55,126 bases of DNA from Clostridia bacterium (GTDB taxonomy: Bacteria; Bacillota; Clostridia; UBA1381). Under the pieces are notes generated by a model. That model had not been told where the DNA came from. It saw only the letters and a program-made list of their open reading frames with translations, and ran no database searches. The DNA is taken from contig JAFQJD010000004.1 of NCBI GenBank assembly GCA_017415105.1, positions 1 to 55,126 of the forward strand, in the 5' to 3' direction. Position numbers and translations under genes: made by a program. Of the stretch, positions 40,630-49,737 are shown piece after piece. The stretch's first letter is position 1; each line of letters opens with the position of its first letter.

Positions 40630-41652
40630 ATGGAAGACGTACTTATATTGGGAATTGAAAGCTCGTGTGACGAAACTGCGGCGGCAGTGGTTAAAAACGG
40701 ACGTGAAGTGCTTTCAAATGTTATCAATTCCCAGATTGATATACATAAAAGATACGGCGGAGTTGTGCCGGAAATAGCATCACGGTGTCATATAGAGGCA
40801 GTAAACACCGTAATTGATGAAGCACTCGAAAAGGCGGGTGTTACATTCAGTGATATTGATGCAATAGCCGTAACATACGGTCCGGGGCTTGTGGGTGCGT
40901 TGCTTGTCGGTGTATCTGCGGCAAAGGCACTTTCATATGCACTTAAAAAACCGCTTGTGAACGTGCATCACATAAAAGGGCATATATGCTCAAACTATGT
41001 AGCACACCACGACTTAAAGCCTCCGTTTGTGTGTCTTGTGGCATCCGGCGGACACAGCCATATAGTGTATGCAAAGGATTTTCTTGAATATGAGATTTTA
41101 GGTATGACACGTGACGATGCGGCAGGTGAGGCGTTTGACAAGATTGCAAGAGTGCTTGGGCTTGGCTATCCGGGAGGACCAAAGATTGACGCACTTGCAA
41201 AAGAGGGCAACCCACACGCCGTTGAGTTTCCACGTGTTAAAATGGCAGAGGACTCACTTGACTTTTCGTTCAGCGGTGTCAAGACTGCAGTAATTAACCA
41301 TATCCACAAGCTTGACCAGAAGGGCGAGGGATACAACAAGGCAGATATTGCCGCATCATTTCAGGAGGCGGTATGTGATGCACTTGTATCACATACAATC
41401 GAGGCGGCAAACCGCAAAAATCTGAAAACTATAGTTATTGCCGGAGGTGTTGCCTCAAACTCGGCATTGCGAGAGAAAATGACAACAGAAGCACAAAAAC
41501 GTGGTATAGACGTTCTGTATCCTCCACCCGTTTTGTGTACAGACAATGCAGTTATGATTGCATCAGCAGGATATTATGAATACATTTCAGGCGTGCGTGC
41601 GGATATGCGACTCAATGCTGTTGCATCACTACCGCTTGAGGGAGGAAAATGA
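40630..41652 (+). CDS. tsaD: tRNA threonylcarbamoyltransferase TsaD
   Basis: 340 residues of the ASKHA fold. [14 protein letters not shown] at the N-terminus, the metal-binding HHIKGH near 112-117, [11 protein letters not shown] and [10 protein letters not shown] are all present. It transfers the threonylcarbamoyl group onto A37 of ANN-decoding tRNAs, usually with TsaB and TsaE, which are not linked here. Its stop lies 1 nt from the aroB start. Confidence 0.97.
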   Translation: MEDVLILGIESSCDETAAAVVKNGREVLSNVINSQIDIHKRYGGVVPEIASRCHIEAVNTVIDEALEKAGVTFSDIDAIAVTYGPGLVGALLVGVSAAKALSYALKKPLVNVHHIKGHICSNYVAHHDLKPPFVCLVASGGHSHIVYAKDFLEYEILGMTRDDAAGEAFDKIARVLGLGYPGGPKIDALAKEGNPHAVEFPRVKMAEDSLDFSFSGVKTAVINHIHKLDQKGEGYNKADIAASFQEAVCDALVSHTIEAANRKNLKTIVIAGGVASNSALREKMTTEAQKRGIDVLYPPPVLCTDNAVMIASAGYYEYISGVRADMRLNAVASLPLEGGK

Positions 41653-41653
41653 T

Positions 41654-42733
41654 ATGGACAGACTATTTGTAAATCTGGGTGCGAACTCGTATGATATAAC
41701 ATTCAGCGACAGATTCCTGTCTCTTGCAGATGAGCTTAAGAAAATAAATGCACCTGAAAAGCTTCTGATAGTGACAGACACCAATGTGGAAAAACTGTAT
41801 GCTGATGATGTGAACGAACTGCTCAATAATGCCGGCTATAACAGCAGTATATACGCATTTTCTGCCGGTGAGGAAAACAAAACAATGGACACAATCCTCG
41901 GCATCTGCGGTGCTTGTGTCAAAAACGGGCTTGACAGAAAGAGTATGATTGTTGCACTTGGCGGCGGAGTTGTAGGTGATATGGCAGGCTTTGCGGCGGC
42001 AATCTATATGCGTGGTATTGACTTTGTTCAGATACCCACAACACTTCTTTCGCAGTCTGACAGTTCAGTTGGCGGCAAAACAGGCACAGACTTTATGGAG
42101 AGCAAAAATATACTCGGTGCATTTCATCAGCCAAAGCTTGTGTATATAAATGTAAACACTCTCAAAACTTTGCCGGAAATTCAGTTCATTTCCGGTATGG
42201 GTGAGGTTATAAAGCACGGAATTATCCGTGATGCGGAGTTTTATGAGTTTATTAAAAACAACCCCGAAAAGATAAAGTCACTTGACAGTGAAACACTGAT
42301 TAAAATGGCAAAACGCAACTGTGGTATAAAAGCAGAGGTGGTTGAGGAGGACGAAAAGGAGTCCGGATTAAGAGCTATACTCAACTTCGGTCACACTATC
42401 GGTCATGCAGTGGAATCTGCAATGAACTTTACCATGACACACGGCGAATGTGTCGGGCTTGGTATGGCGGCGGTATGCCGTATTGCATACAACCGTGGTA
42501 TGATAAGTGAAAAAATTTTACAGGACATAGAAAACGTAATGACAAGCTACGGTTTTAAGGTAAAGGAAAATATTCCTGATGCAAAGACGGTTTATGCTTT
42601 TATGCAGAAGGACAAGAAAAAGGCGAACGGTAAGTTAAACTTCGTTCTGCCTGTGGCAATCGGTGAGGTTGTGCGTGTTTCAGATGTGACAGAGGCAGAG
42701 ATTTTTGATGCGATAGATTATATTTCACTGTAG
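41654..42733 (+). CDS. aroB: 3-Dehydroquinate synthase
   Basis: 359 residues; the ATG at 41654 has GGAGGAAAA upstream, inside the tsaD end. GGGVVGDMAGFAA (NAD binding), GEVIKHG and HTIGHAVES (zinc ligands Glu and His) are present. It cyclises DAHP to 3-dehydroquinate, second step of the shikimate pathway. Confidence 0.96.
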   Translation: MDRLFVNLGANSYDITFSDRFLSLADELKKINAPEKLLIVTDTNVEKLYADDVNELLNNAGYNSSIYAFSAGEENKTMDTILGICGACVKNGLDRKSMIVALGGGVVGDMAGFAAAIYMRGIDFVQIPTTLLSQSDSSVGGKTGTDFMESKNILGAFHQPKLVYINVNTLKTLPEIQFISGMGEVIKHGIIRDAEFYEFIKNNPEKIKSLDSETLIKMAKRNCGIKAEVVEEDEKESGLRAILNFGHTIGHAVESAMNFTMTHGECVGLGMAAVCRIAYNRGMISEKILQDIENVMTSYGFKVKENIPDAKTVYAFMQKDKKKANGKLNFVLPVAIGEVVRVSDVTEAEIFDAIDYISL

Positions 42734-42736
42734 GGA

Positions 42737-42798
42737 ATATAATAAGGCATTTGCAACGAATGGCTCAAAATGCATTCTCTGAAAACACCTCATTATAT
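42737..42798. repeat. Covarying hairpin element, copy 3
   Basis: Outer arms ATATAATAAGG/CCTCATTATAT with one non-Watson-Crick pair. The core on the minus strand has GAATG, loop CATTTTGAGC and CATTCG. It ends 16 nt before the lspA start and covers nearly the whole aroB-lspA gap. Confidence 0.75.
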
Positions 42799-42814
42799 GA
42801 GAAAGGACAGGATA

Positions 42815-43297
42815 ATGAAAAGGAAAACAGCAATAGATTTAATATGGCAGATTCTGCTTGCAGTGGCGATTGTCGTAGCTGACAGAGCAATGAAGCTTTA
42901 TATAATTGCAAACTGCACTACGGGTGAGGTATTTGGCGAAATACCGTATTTTGCAGATTTTCTGTATGTAAAAAATACAGGTGCGGCATTTTCGGTGTTG
43001 AGTAATAACACCGCACTTTTGTCCGCAATATCGTTTCTGTTCCTCGTAGCCATTATAATTTATAAAATAATCAGAAAACCGAAGCATTTTATGGAAAATC
43101 TTGCACTTGTTCTGTTTTTTGCAGGCGGTCTTGGCAATGCAATCGACAGAATACAGTATAAATTCGTAGTTGATTTCATAGATATTAAATGGTTCGATTT
43201 TCCGGTGTTCAACATTGCCGATATAGCGGTAGTGGGCGGTGCGATAGCCGCAATAATTTTCGTTTTATTCTTTGATAAGGAAAAGAAAAATGGATGA
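42815..43297 (+). CDS. lspA: Lipoprotein signal peptidase
   Basis: 160 residues with four membrane helices. The catalytic aspartates are in GNAIDRI and FNIADIAV; VKNTGAAFS is the conserved N-x-G-A segment. It removes signal peptides from diacylated prolipoproteins, which would include the two putative immunity lipoproteins in this window. AAAGGACAGG lies upstream. Its end overlaps rluD by 8 nt. Confidence 0.95.
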   Translation: MKRKTAIDLIWQILLAVAIVVADRAMKLYIIANCTTGEVFGEIPYFADFLYVKNTGAAFSVLSNNTALLSAISFLFLVAIIIYKIIRKPKHFMENLALVLFFAGGLGNAIDRIQYKFVVDFIDIKWFDFPVFNIADIAVVGGAIAAIIFVLFFDKEKKNG

Positions 43298-44210
43298 GAT
43301 TATACTAATAACAGAAACTGCCGGAGAACGGCTTGATAAGTTCATATCCGAAAACAGCGACATATCACGCAGTTATGCGGCAAAGCTTGCTGAGGACGGA
43401 TGCATCAGGGTAAACGGCAAATCTGCACAGAAAAAAACAAAGGTCGGTAAGGGTGATGAGGTTATAGTACTGATTCCCGAACCTCAGGAGATAGAGGCAA
43501 AGCCGGAGAATATACCGATAGATATCGTCTATGAGGACGACAGTGTCATAGTGGTAAATAAACCGCAGGGTATGGTTGTGCATCCGGCGGCAGGAAATCT
43601 TTCGGGAACACTTGTAAACGGCTTACTTTACCATTGCAGTTTAAGCAGTATAAACGGTGCTGTACGCCCGGGAATAGTGCATAGAATAGACAAGGATACA
43701 TCAGGGCTTTTGGTCGTTGCAAAAACAAATGAAGCACACGAGGCATTGTCGGAGCAGTTAAAGGAACGCAAGGCACTGCGTAAGTATTACTGTATTGTAA
43801 ACGGAAACATTAAAGAGGATACGGGAACGGTCGATAAACCTATTGGCCGTCATCCGACAGACCGTAAGCGAATGGCAATAATTGAGGGCGGCAGAGAAGC
43901 CGTCACGCATTTTAAAGTGCTTGAGCGGTTCGGACAGTTTACACTCGTTGAATGTACGCTCCAAACCGGCAGAACGCACCAGATACGTGTGCATATGGCA
44001 GCTTTGGGGCATAACATTGTTGGCGATCCCGTCTACGGTATAAAAAAGGACCGTGAAAAGGGCAAAGGACAACTGCTTCACGCAAAAACAATCGGGTTTA
44101 CGCACCCGAAAACGGGCGAGCTTATGGAATTCACATCCGAGCTTCCAAAAGAGTTTATGGCAGTTTTGAACAAACTGCGAACAAACAGTAAAAATTCGGA
44201 AATTTTGTGA
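43290..44210 (+). CDS. rluD: RluD-type pseudouridine synthase
   Basis: 306 residues: an N-terminal S4 domain (about 10-70, ERLDKFISENSDISRSYAAK) and a catalytic domain with the active-site Asp in HRIDKDTSGLLVVAK and RTHQIRVHMA. It makes pseudouridine in 23S rRNA. The pairing lspA-rluD is common in Firmicutes. Confidence 0.93.
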   Translation: MDEIILITETAGERLDKFISENSDISRSYAAKLAEDGCIRVNGKSAQKKTKVGKGDEVIVLIPEPQEIEAKPENIPIDIVYEDDSVIVVNKPQGMVVHPAAGNLSGTLVNGLLYHCSLSSINGAVRPGIVHRIDKDTSGLLVVAKTNEAHEALSEQLKERKALRKYYCIVNGNIKEDTGTVDKPIGRHPTDRKRMAIIEGGREAVTHFKVLERFGQFTLVECTLQTGRTHQIRVHMAALGHNIVGDPVYGIKKDREKGKGQLLHAKTIGFTHPKTGELMEFTSELPKEFMAVLNKLRTNSKNSEIL

Positions 44211-44216
44211 TAGCAC

Positions 44217-44245
44217 TTGAAATTTCCGTCCAAATAATGTATGAT
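44217..44245 (+). promoter_or_regulatory. Sigma-A promoter of ddl
   Basis: TTGAAA (44217-44222), 17-nt spacer, TATGAT (44240-44245). Confidence 0.6.
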
Positions 44246-44291
44246 ATAAAGAGAGACAGCAGAGCCGTAATACGGCGGAATGGAGAAAGCT

Positions 44292-45350
44292 ATGAAAAAG
44301 AATTTATGTGTTATATTCGGCGGCGAATCACCGGAGCACGACATATCGCAAAAATCTGTAACATCTGTGCTTAATAATCTGGATAAGGACAAGTATGATA
44401 TATATACAATCGGCATAACCCGTGACGGAAAGTGGTATCTCTATACAGGTGACTGGGGTAAAATTGAAAGCGGTGCGTGGGAGAATGAGACAGACAATCT
44501 CACAACTGCGTTCATATCACCCGACAGCAAACAACACGGTATAGTGGTGCTCGGCGAAAAATGCGAGGTAATACATATTGATGTTATATTCCCCGTGCTT
44601 CACGGTGAGTACGGTGAGGACGGAACAATTCAGGGGCTTTTTGAGCTTTCGCATATTCCGTATGTCGGTATGGGTGTTCTGGCATCTGCAAACGGTATGG
44701 ATAAGACATATTCAAAGCTCGTGTTTGACTCGGTTGGTATTCCGCAGGCGGCGTGGGTTGTTGTAAACAGCGGTGACGATTTCGAAAAACGTGCCGATGA
44801 GATTGAGGAAAAGCTTGGTTATCCGTGCTTTGTAAAGCCGGCAAGACTTGGCTCATCTGTGGGTATAGGTAAGGCTCACGACAGAAAAGAGCTTCTTGAT
44901 GCACTTTATAATGCTGAAAAGTATGACAGACGAATACTTGTTGAGGAGCATATTGACGGTCACGAGGTAGAGTGTGCAGTGCTCGGCAACCGTGACGCAA
45001 AGGGCTCGGTGATAGGTGAGATAAAGCCGACAGTTGAGTATTATGACTTTGATGCAAAGTATAACGACAACTCAACCGTTCTTGTAATTCCGGCAGAACT
45101 GCCGGAGGAAACTTCTGATAAAATACGTGAGTATGCAGTAAGAGCATTCCACGCACTTGACGGTCAGGGGCTATCAAGAGTTGACTTTTTTGTAAAACAT
45201 TCTGACGGAACTGTTGTATTGAACGAAATCAACACACTTCCGGGCTTTACAAATATCAGTATGTACCCCAAGCTCTGGAATGCGACAGGTATAGGATATA
45301 GCGAGCTTTTAGATACACTTATAAGCCTTGCTGAGGAGAGAGTTAAATAA
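44292..45350 (+). CDS. ddl: D-alanine--D-alanine ligase
   Basis: 352 residues; the ATG at 44292 has GGAGAAAG at good spacing, better than the ATG at 44280. GGESPEHDISQKSV, PCFVKPARLGSSVGI and EINTLPGFT are the ATP-grasp Ddl motifs. It makes the D-Ala-D-Ala dipeptide of peptidoglycan. Ser/Tyr-type loop residues that would mark D-Ala-D-Lac ligases were not assessed. The stop overlaps the murI start by one base. Confidence 0.95.
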   Translation: MKKNLCVIFGGESPEHDISQKSVTSVLNNLDKDKYDIYTIGITRDGKWYLYTGDWGKIESGAWENETDNLTTAFISPDSKQHGIVVLGEKCEVIHIDVIFPVLHGEYGEDGTIQGLFELSHIPYVGMGVLASANGMDKTYSKLVFDSVGIPQAAWVVVNSGDDFEKRADEIEEKLGYPCFVKPARLGSSVGIGKAHDRKELLDALYNAEKYDRRILVEEHIDGHEVECAVLGNRDAKGSVIGEIKPTVEYYDFDAKYNDNSTVLVIPAELPEETSDKIREYAVRAFHALDGQGLSRVDFFVKHSDGTVVLNEINTLPGFTNISMYPKLWNATGIGYSELLDTLISLAEERVK

Positions 45351-46159
45351 TGGATAACAGAAAAATAGGTGTTTTCGATTCGGGACTTGGCGGACTGACT
45401 GCCGTAAAGGAGATTATGCATCTTTTTCCGGACGAAAGCATTGTATATTTCGGTGATACGGGACGTGTACCGTATGGAACACGGTCAAAGGAAACCATTT
45501 TAAAATACACACACGATGATATAAATTTTCTTTTGAGCCGTGATGTTAAAATGATAGTAATAGCGTGCGGAACTGCGTCATCTGCGGCATTGCCGGAGAT
45601 AAAGGGCGAGTTTGACGTACCCATTTACGGTGTTGTCGATGCCGGTGCATATGAGGCATCACGTGTTACAAAGAATAATAAAATCGGCATAATAGGCACA
45701 ACCGCAACAATTAAAAGCGGTGCATATAATAAATACATATCAGAGTATAACCCAAAATCACAGACCTTTGAGATGGCGTGTCCGTTGTTTGTTCCGCTTG
45801 TTGAGAACGGGCATTTCAACACACCTGTTACAAAGCTTGTGGTTGAGGAGTATTTAAAGGATATACGTGATGCAGGTGTTGACACGCTTATTCTCGGTTG
45901 TACGCACTATCCGCTTTTAAAGAATGCTATTGCAGAGTATATGGGTGATGACGTAACGCTCATAAGCCCGGGCGAGGAGGTTGCAAAGTTCCTCAGAAAG
46001 AAAATCACGCCCGAAAACGCACACAGCAGTGTGCGTGATGATGAGCAGTACAGCTACTATGTAAGCGACAGTGTTTCAAGCTTTGAGGAGCTTGGCGGAA
46101 TATTCCTTGAAACAAAGATAAACGGCAAGGTGAATAAAATTGACATCGAAGAATACTGA
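45350..46159 (+). CDS. murI: Glutamate racemase
   Basis: 269 residues. FDSGLGGLTAVKEI, the first catalytic Cys in ACGTASSAA and the second in LGCTHYPLL are present. It supplies D-glutamate for peptidoglycan, so ddl-murI forms a wall precursor pair. TAATG overlap with ddl; 20-nt overlap with the DUF1934 gene. Confidence 0.96.
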   Translation: MDNRKIGVFDSGLGGLTAVKEIMHLFPDESIVYFGDTGRVPYGTRSKETILKYTHDDINFLLSRDVKMIVIACGTASSAALPEIKGEFDVPIYGVVDAGAYEASRVTKNNKIGIIGTTATIKSGAYNKYISEYNPKSQTFEMACPLFVPLVENGHFNTPVTKLVVEEYLKDIRDAGVDTLILGCTHYPLLKNAIAEYMGDDVTLISPGEEVAKFLRKKITPENAHSSVRDDEQYSYYVSDSVSSFEELGGIFLETKINGKVNKIDIEEY

Positions 46160-46538
46160 TAAATTTACGGTAACTGTCGTAAACCGACAGGTAAATAACG
46201 GCGAGACAGATTATATCCGTGAGAGCGGAGACGGCTCGCTGCGTATAAAAGACAGTAAATACTATATTATGTATAAAACCGATACTGCAACCGTTATGAT
46301 ACGGCTTGAGGGCGACATTGTCAATGTGAAACGTACCGGCGAGAGTAATTCTGATATGACATACATAGCCGGAAAAACTACGAAATTCGGGTATAATACA
46401 CCGTATGGCACAATGCAGATGGAGGTTTCTACAAGAAAGCTTGAATATAGCATTACCGAAAACGGCGGAATTATAAAATTGCAGTATGAGCTGTGTGATA
46501 TAGAGAACAATATGGAAATAGTAATTAAAAAAAGGTAA
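46140..46538 (+). CDS. DUF1934 (YwiB-like) beta-barrel protein
   Basis: 132 residues. The start is a TTG inside the end of murI, with AAGGTG eight bases upstream. Repeated beta strands, GDGSLRIKDSKYYIMY and a central GKTTKFGYNTPYGTM are in keeping with the calycin-like DUF1934/YwiB family. Function unknown. Close coupling to murI and ctpA suggests an envelope-linked role (inference). Confidence 0.8.
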   Translation: MTSKNTDKFTVTVVNRQVNNGETDYIRESGDGSLRIKDSKYYIMYKTDTATVMIRLEGDIVNVKRTGESNSDMTYIAGKTTKFGYNTPYGTMQMEVSTRKLEYSITENGGIIKLQYELCDIENNMEIVIKKR

Positions 46539-46542
46539 GAGA

Positions 46543-48003
46543 ATGAAAAAAATATCAGCATTGATTATGGCACTCGTTATGTTCGGACAAACTATGGTGT
46601 TTGCCGCACAGACGGGGGCAGAAGATAAAGAAATTGAAAAAAGTGTTGAATATCAGGCGTATGAACTCATCTCGGGGTATATTTCCGACAGGTATATAGA
46701 CGAAACTTATACTACCGAGGACATAATGATGCTCGGTATATCAAAGTACCTTGAGGAAAACGGCGATGAGGCGTTGGTTCAGTTTATAAAGAGTGCTTTG
46801 AGATCGCTTGACGATTATTCCGATTTCTACACAAGAGAAGAATATATTGAATATACGAACTCAATAAACAGAACCTTTTACGGCTTGGGTGTTACCCTGC
46901 AGCAAGTGGGCGAGTATGTGGAAATTGTTGAGTTTGTTGAAGAGGGCGGACTTGCACAACAGAGTGGCTTTATGCTCGGTGACAGATTCTATGAGGTTGA
47001 CGGCATAAATGTTGTCGGTATGAGTATAACCGAGGTAAGGAACCTCGTTGTCGGTGAGCTTGGTACAACTGTAAATATAACCGTTCTGCGTAACGGCGAG
47101 AAGGTACAGCTTGTAGGAACAAGAACTGCAGTAAACACCTCGACGGTCGCAGGGGGTGTGCTTGGCGGTGATATAGGCTATATCCAGATAGCATCGTTTG
47201 GAAACACTACAGCTACAGAGTTCAGAGAAGTATCGCAGATGCTCCGGAACGAGGGCGTTAAAAAGCTTATCCTTGATTTGAGAGAGAACGGCGGCGGTAT
47301 GGTAACAGCGGCGGTAGAGATTGCACGTGAGCTCGTACCTAAGGGTAAGATTATAGACGTTAAGTATCGTGATGCGAGAATGAACTATACATATCAGTCA
47401 ACACTTGATAAGGTTCCGTTTGAGATAGTAACACTTGTAAATGAGCACACTGCATCAGCATCCGAAATCCTTGCAAGTGCTATTCAGGACTCGGGTGCAG
47501 GAATACTGATGGGCGTTGATACCTATGGAAAGGCTGTAATCCAGAGCCCGTATTATCTTAATAACGGTATGGTTTTAAAGCTAACAGTCGGTCAGTATAT
47601 CACAAGAAACGGATATGAAATAAATAAGGTCGGACTTTCTCCTGACGAGTATGTAGAAAATGGGACAAAGAAGATTGATACGACAGAATATACAAAGTTT
47701 GATTTCCTTACCCCCACATCGCTTGGTGCAAGCGGACAGAACGTAACTGCGGCAAAGGAAAGACTTGCGGTTATGAACTATTATGCAGGAAATCTGCAGA
47801 ACGACGTGTTTAATGTGGACCTGAAAGAAGCAATAGCGGCGTTCCAGAAGGATAACGGACTTACAGATTCGGGTGTTCTTGATGTGCCGACGCAGATTAA
47901 GCTTAAGGAAGTTTTCGAAGGACTTGACACTGTAGTTGATTTACAGATGCGTGAAGCATACAGGTACTTCGGCGGAAACCCGGATGATATATTCGGAGAA
48001 TAA
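46543..48003 (+). CDS. ctpA: C-terminal processing peptidase (S41), CtpA-like
   Basis: 486 residues: signal peptide (1-21), an N-terminal helical part, a PDZ domain (about 105-190, GLGVTLQQ to VQLVG), an S41 serine protease domain with nucleophile Ser in HTASASEIL and Lys in YGKAVIQ, and a C-terminal peptidoglycan-binding repeat (about 395-465). It would cleave exported substrates at the cell surface. It starts 4 nt after the DUF1934 gene and ends in a strong terminator. Confidence 0.93.
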   Translation: MKKISALIMALVMFGQTMVFAAQTGAEDKEIEKSVEYQAYELISGYISDRYIDETYTTEDIMMLGISKYLEENGDEALVQFIKSALRSLDDYSDFYTREEYIEYTNSINRTFYGLGVTLQQVGEYVEIVEFVEEGGLAQQSGFMLGDRFYEVDGINVVGMSITEVRNLVVGELGTTVNITVLRNGEKVQLVGTRTAVNTSTVAGGVLGGDIGYIQIASFGNTTATEFREVSQMLRNEGVKKLILDLRENGGGMVTAAVEIARELVPKGKIIDVKYRDARMNYTYQSTLDKVPFEIVTLVNEHTASASEILASAIQDSGAGILMGVDTYGKAVIQSPYYLNNGMVLKLTVGQYITRNGYEINKVGLSPDEYVENGTKKIDTTEYTKFDFLTPTSLGASGQNVTAAKERLAVMNYYAGNLQNDVFNVDLKEAIAAFQKDNGLTDSGVLDVPTQIKLKEVFEGLDTVVDLQMREAYRYFGGNPDDIFGE

Positions 48004-48010
48004 ACAAGCA

Positions 48011-48042
48011 AAAACTGTTTGCCTATGGCAGACAGTTTTTTT
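48011..48042 (+). terminator. Terminator after ctpA
   Basis: AAAACTGTTTGCC-TAT-GGCAGACAGTTTT followed by T residues. The following 48043-48126 contains no recognisable gene. Confidence 0.85.
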
Positions 48043-48126
48043 GTATAAAAAATTTTCGTATAGACGGATATTTTGATATACTTTTAATCAAAATTGAAAA
48101 TAAGCAGGACTAATTCCCAAAAAAGC

Positions 48127-48155
48127 TTGCAAAATACGGTGTTGACAGCTATAAT
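48127..48155 (+). promoter_or_regulatory. Sigma-A promoter of pyk
   Basis: TTGCAA (48127-48132), 17-nt spacer, TATAAT (48150-48155). Confidence 0.6.
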
Positions 48156-48224
48156 TATAATGAGGGAGAACTTGGAGATTTTTTAAAATAGCCTCTCAAA
48201 AATACAACATAGGGATGATAAAAT

Positions 48225-49640
48225 ATGCGTAAAACGAAAATAATATGTACAATAGGTCCGTCGTGTGATAATGAAAAAGTCCTTACACAGATGTGCAAAG
48301 CAGGAATGAATGTTGCAAGACTTAACTTCTCACACGGTACACATGAAGAACATAAAGAGAAAATCGAGCTTGTAAAAAAGGTACGTGAAAAGCTTGGATT
48401 ACCGATTGCGATAATGCTTGACACTAAAGGACCGGAATACCGTATAAAAACTTTTGAAGACAACAAAATTACCCTTGCTGACGGTGATAAGTTCATATTC
48501 ACCACTGAGGATATCGAGGGTAACCAGCACAGAGTTTCTGTTAACTATAAAAATCTTACAGATGATTTAAATATTGGTGATACCATTATGGTAAACAACG
48601 GACTTGTGCAGTTTGTTGTGGACGAAATCAAAGCTACTGAGGTCATATGTACCGTTACAGCAGGCGGTGATGTTTCAAACCGAAAGAGTATGAATTTCCC
48701 CAATAAGGTATTGGCACATGAATATCTGAGTGAGCACGACAAAGCGGATTTACTGTTCGGTATAGAGAACGATATTGATTTCGTAGCAGCATCATTTGTT
48801 TCGACAAAGAGCGATATAGAGGCAGTGCGTGAGTTCCTTAATGAAAACGGCGGTGAGGGAATAGACGTTATAGCAAAAATTGAGAACCGTGCCGGAGTGG
48901 ATAATGTTGATGAAATCTGTGAAGTGGCAGACGGCATTATGGTTGCACGAGGCGACCTTGGTGTTGAAATTCCATTTGTTGAGGTACCGTCAATACAGAA
49001 GTTTCTGATAGAAAAATGCAGACTTCTCGGCAAACGTGTTATAACAGCAACGGAAATGCTTGAGTCTATGATACATAACGCACGTCCCACAAGAGCAGAG
49101 ATTTCAGACGTTGCAAACGCAGTCTATGACGGCTCGTCTGCAATAATGCTTTCGGGTGAGACCGCAGCAGGAAAGTATCCGGTTGAGGCGGTAAAGAATA
49201 TGGCTGAAATCGCTGAATATACTGAGAAGCATATAAATTACAAACGCCGTTTTGCAAACACGGAATATAAAATAAAAAATAACCTTGATGCAATTTCACA
49301 TTCTGCGTGTGCAATGGCAATTGACGTAAACGCAAAGTGTATCGTTGTAAACTCAATGTCGGGTATAACAGCAAGAATGGTAAGCCGTTTCAGATGCCCC
49401 GCCGATATAATCGGCACAACAACCGATGTGCGTGCATGGCGTCAGCTTAATCTCAGCTGGGGCGTAACACCGGTTCTGAGTCGGGAATACAATTCACTTG
49501 ATGTTGTGTTCTATCAGGCACTGATGCAGGCAAAGGATATTCTCTCTTTAGTTCCGGGTGATAATGTTGTTATGACCGGTGGTCAGGCAAACGGAAAGTC
49601 GGGTAATACAAATACTATAAAGGTAGAAGTCATTCAATAA
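48225..49640 (+). CDS. pyk: Pyruvate kinase
   Basis: 471 residues. RKTKIICTIGPSC, NFSHG, MLDTKGPEYR, KIENRAGVDN, the MVARGDLGVE segment and TEMLESMI are the family motifs in order. It has the short form without the extra C-terminal PEP-utiliser-like domain of Bacillus Pyk. It converts PEP and ADP to pyruvate and ATP. A single gene with its own promoter and terminator. Confidence 0.97.
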   Translation: MRKTKIICTIGPSCDNEKVLTQMCKAGMNVARLNFSHGTHEEHKEKIELVKKVREKLGLPIAIMLDTKGPEYRIKTFEDNKITLADGDKFIFTTEDIEGNQHRVSVNYKNLTDDLNIGDTIMVNNGLVQFVVDEIKATEVICTVTAGGDVSNRKSMNFPNKVLAHEYLSEHDKADLLFGIENDIDFVAASFVSTKSDIEAVREFLNENGGEGIDVIAKIENRAGVDNVDEICEVADGIMVARGDLGVEIPFVEVPSIQKFLIEKCRLLGKRVITATEMLESMIHNARPTRAEISDVANAVYDGSSAIMLSGETAAGKYPVEAVKNMAEIAEYTEKHINYKRRFANTEYKIKNNLDAISHSACAMAIDVNAKCIVVNSMSGITARMVSRFRCPADIIGTTTDVRAWRQLNLSWGVTPVLSREYNSLDVVFYQALMQAKDILSLVPGDNVVMTGGQANGKSGNTNTIKVEVIQ

Positions 49641-49648
49641 ATTCAAGA

Positions 49649-49680
49649 AAATGGTGTGTTGCTTACCAAACACACCATTT
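49649..49680 (+). terminator. Hairpin after pyk
   Basis: AAATGGTGTGTT and AACACACCATTT around an 8-nt loop. Confidence 0.65.
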
Positions 49681-49693
49681 CAGACTGTAAACA

Positions 49694-49726
49694 AACAGCA
49701 CCCTCCGGAAGGATGCTGTTTTAAAT
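49694..49726. terminator. Terminator between pyk and ilvD
   Basis: AACAGCA-C-CCT-CCGG-AAGG-A-TGCTGTT with T-rich flanks on both sides, placed to serve both convergent genes. Confidence 0.7.
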
Positions 49727-49737
49727 TTATTGATTTA

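Noticed and set aside
39447-42798. Hairpin family as Rho-independent terminators or CRISPR repeats
   Set aside because: No T run follows any copy, spacing is irregular, the outer arms differ, and they lie directly before start codons, so neither explanation fits.
48090-48190. Possible gene remnant before pyk reading KLAKYGVDSYNYNEGELGDFLK-stop in pieces
   Set aside because: The frame has an upstream stop at 48111, no start and no recognised family, and it overlaps the pyk promoter; chance coding looks as likely.
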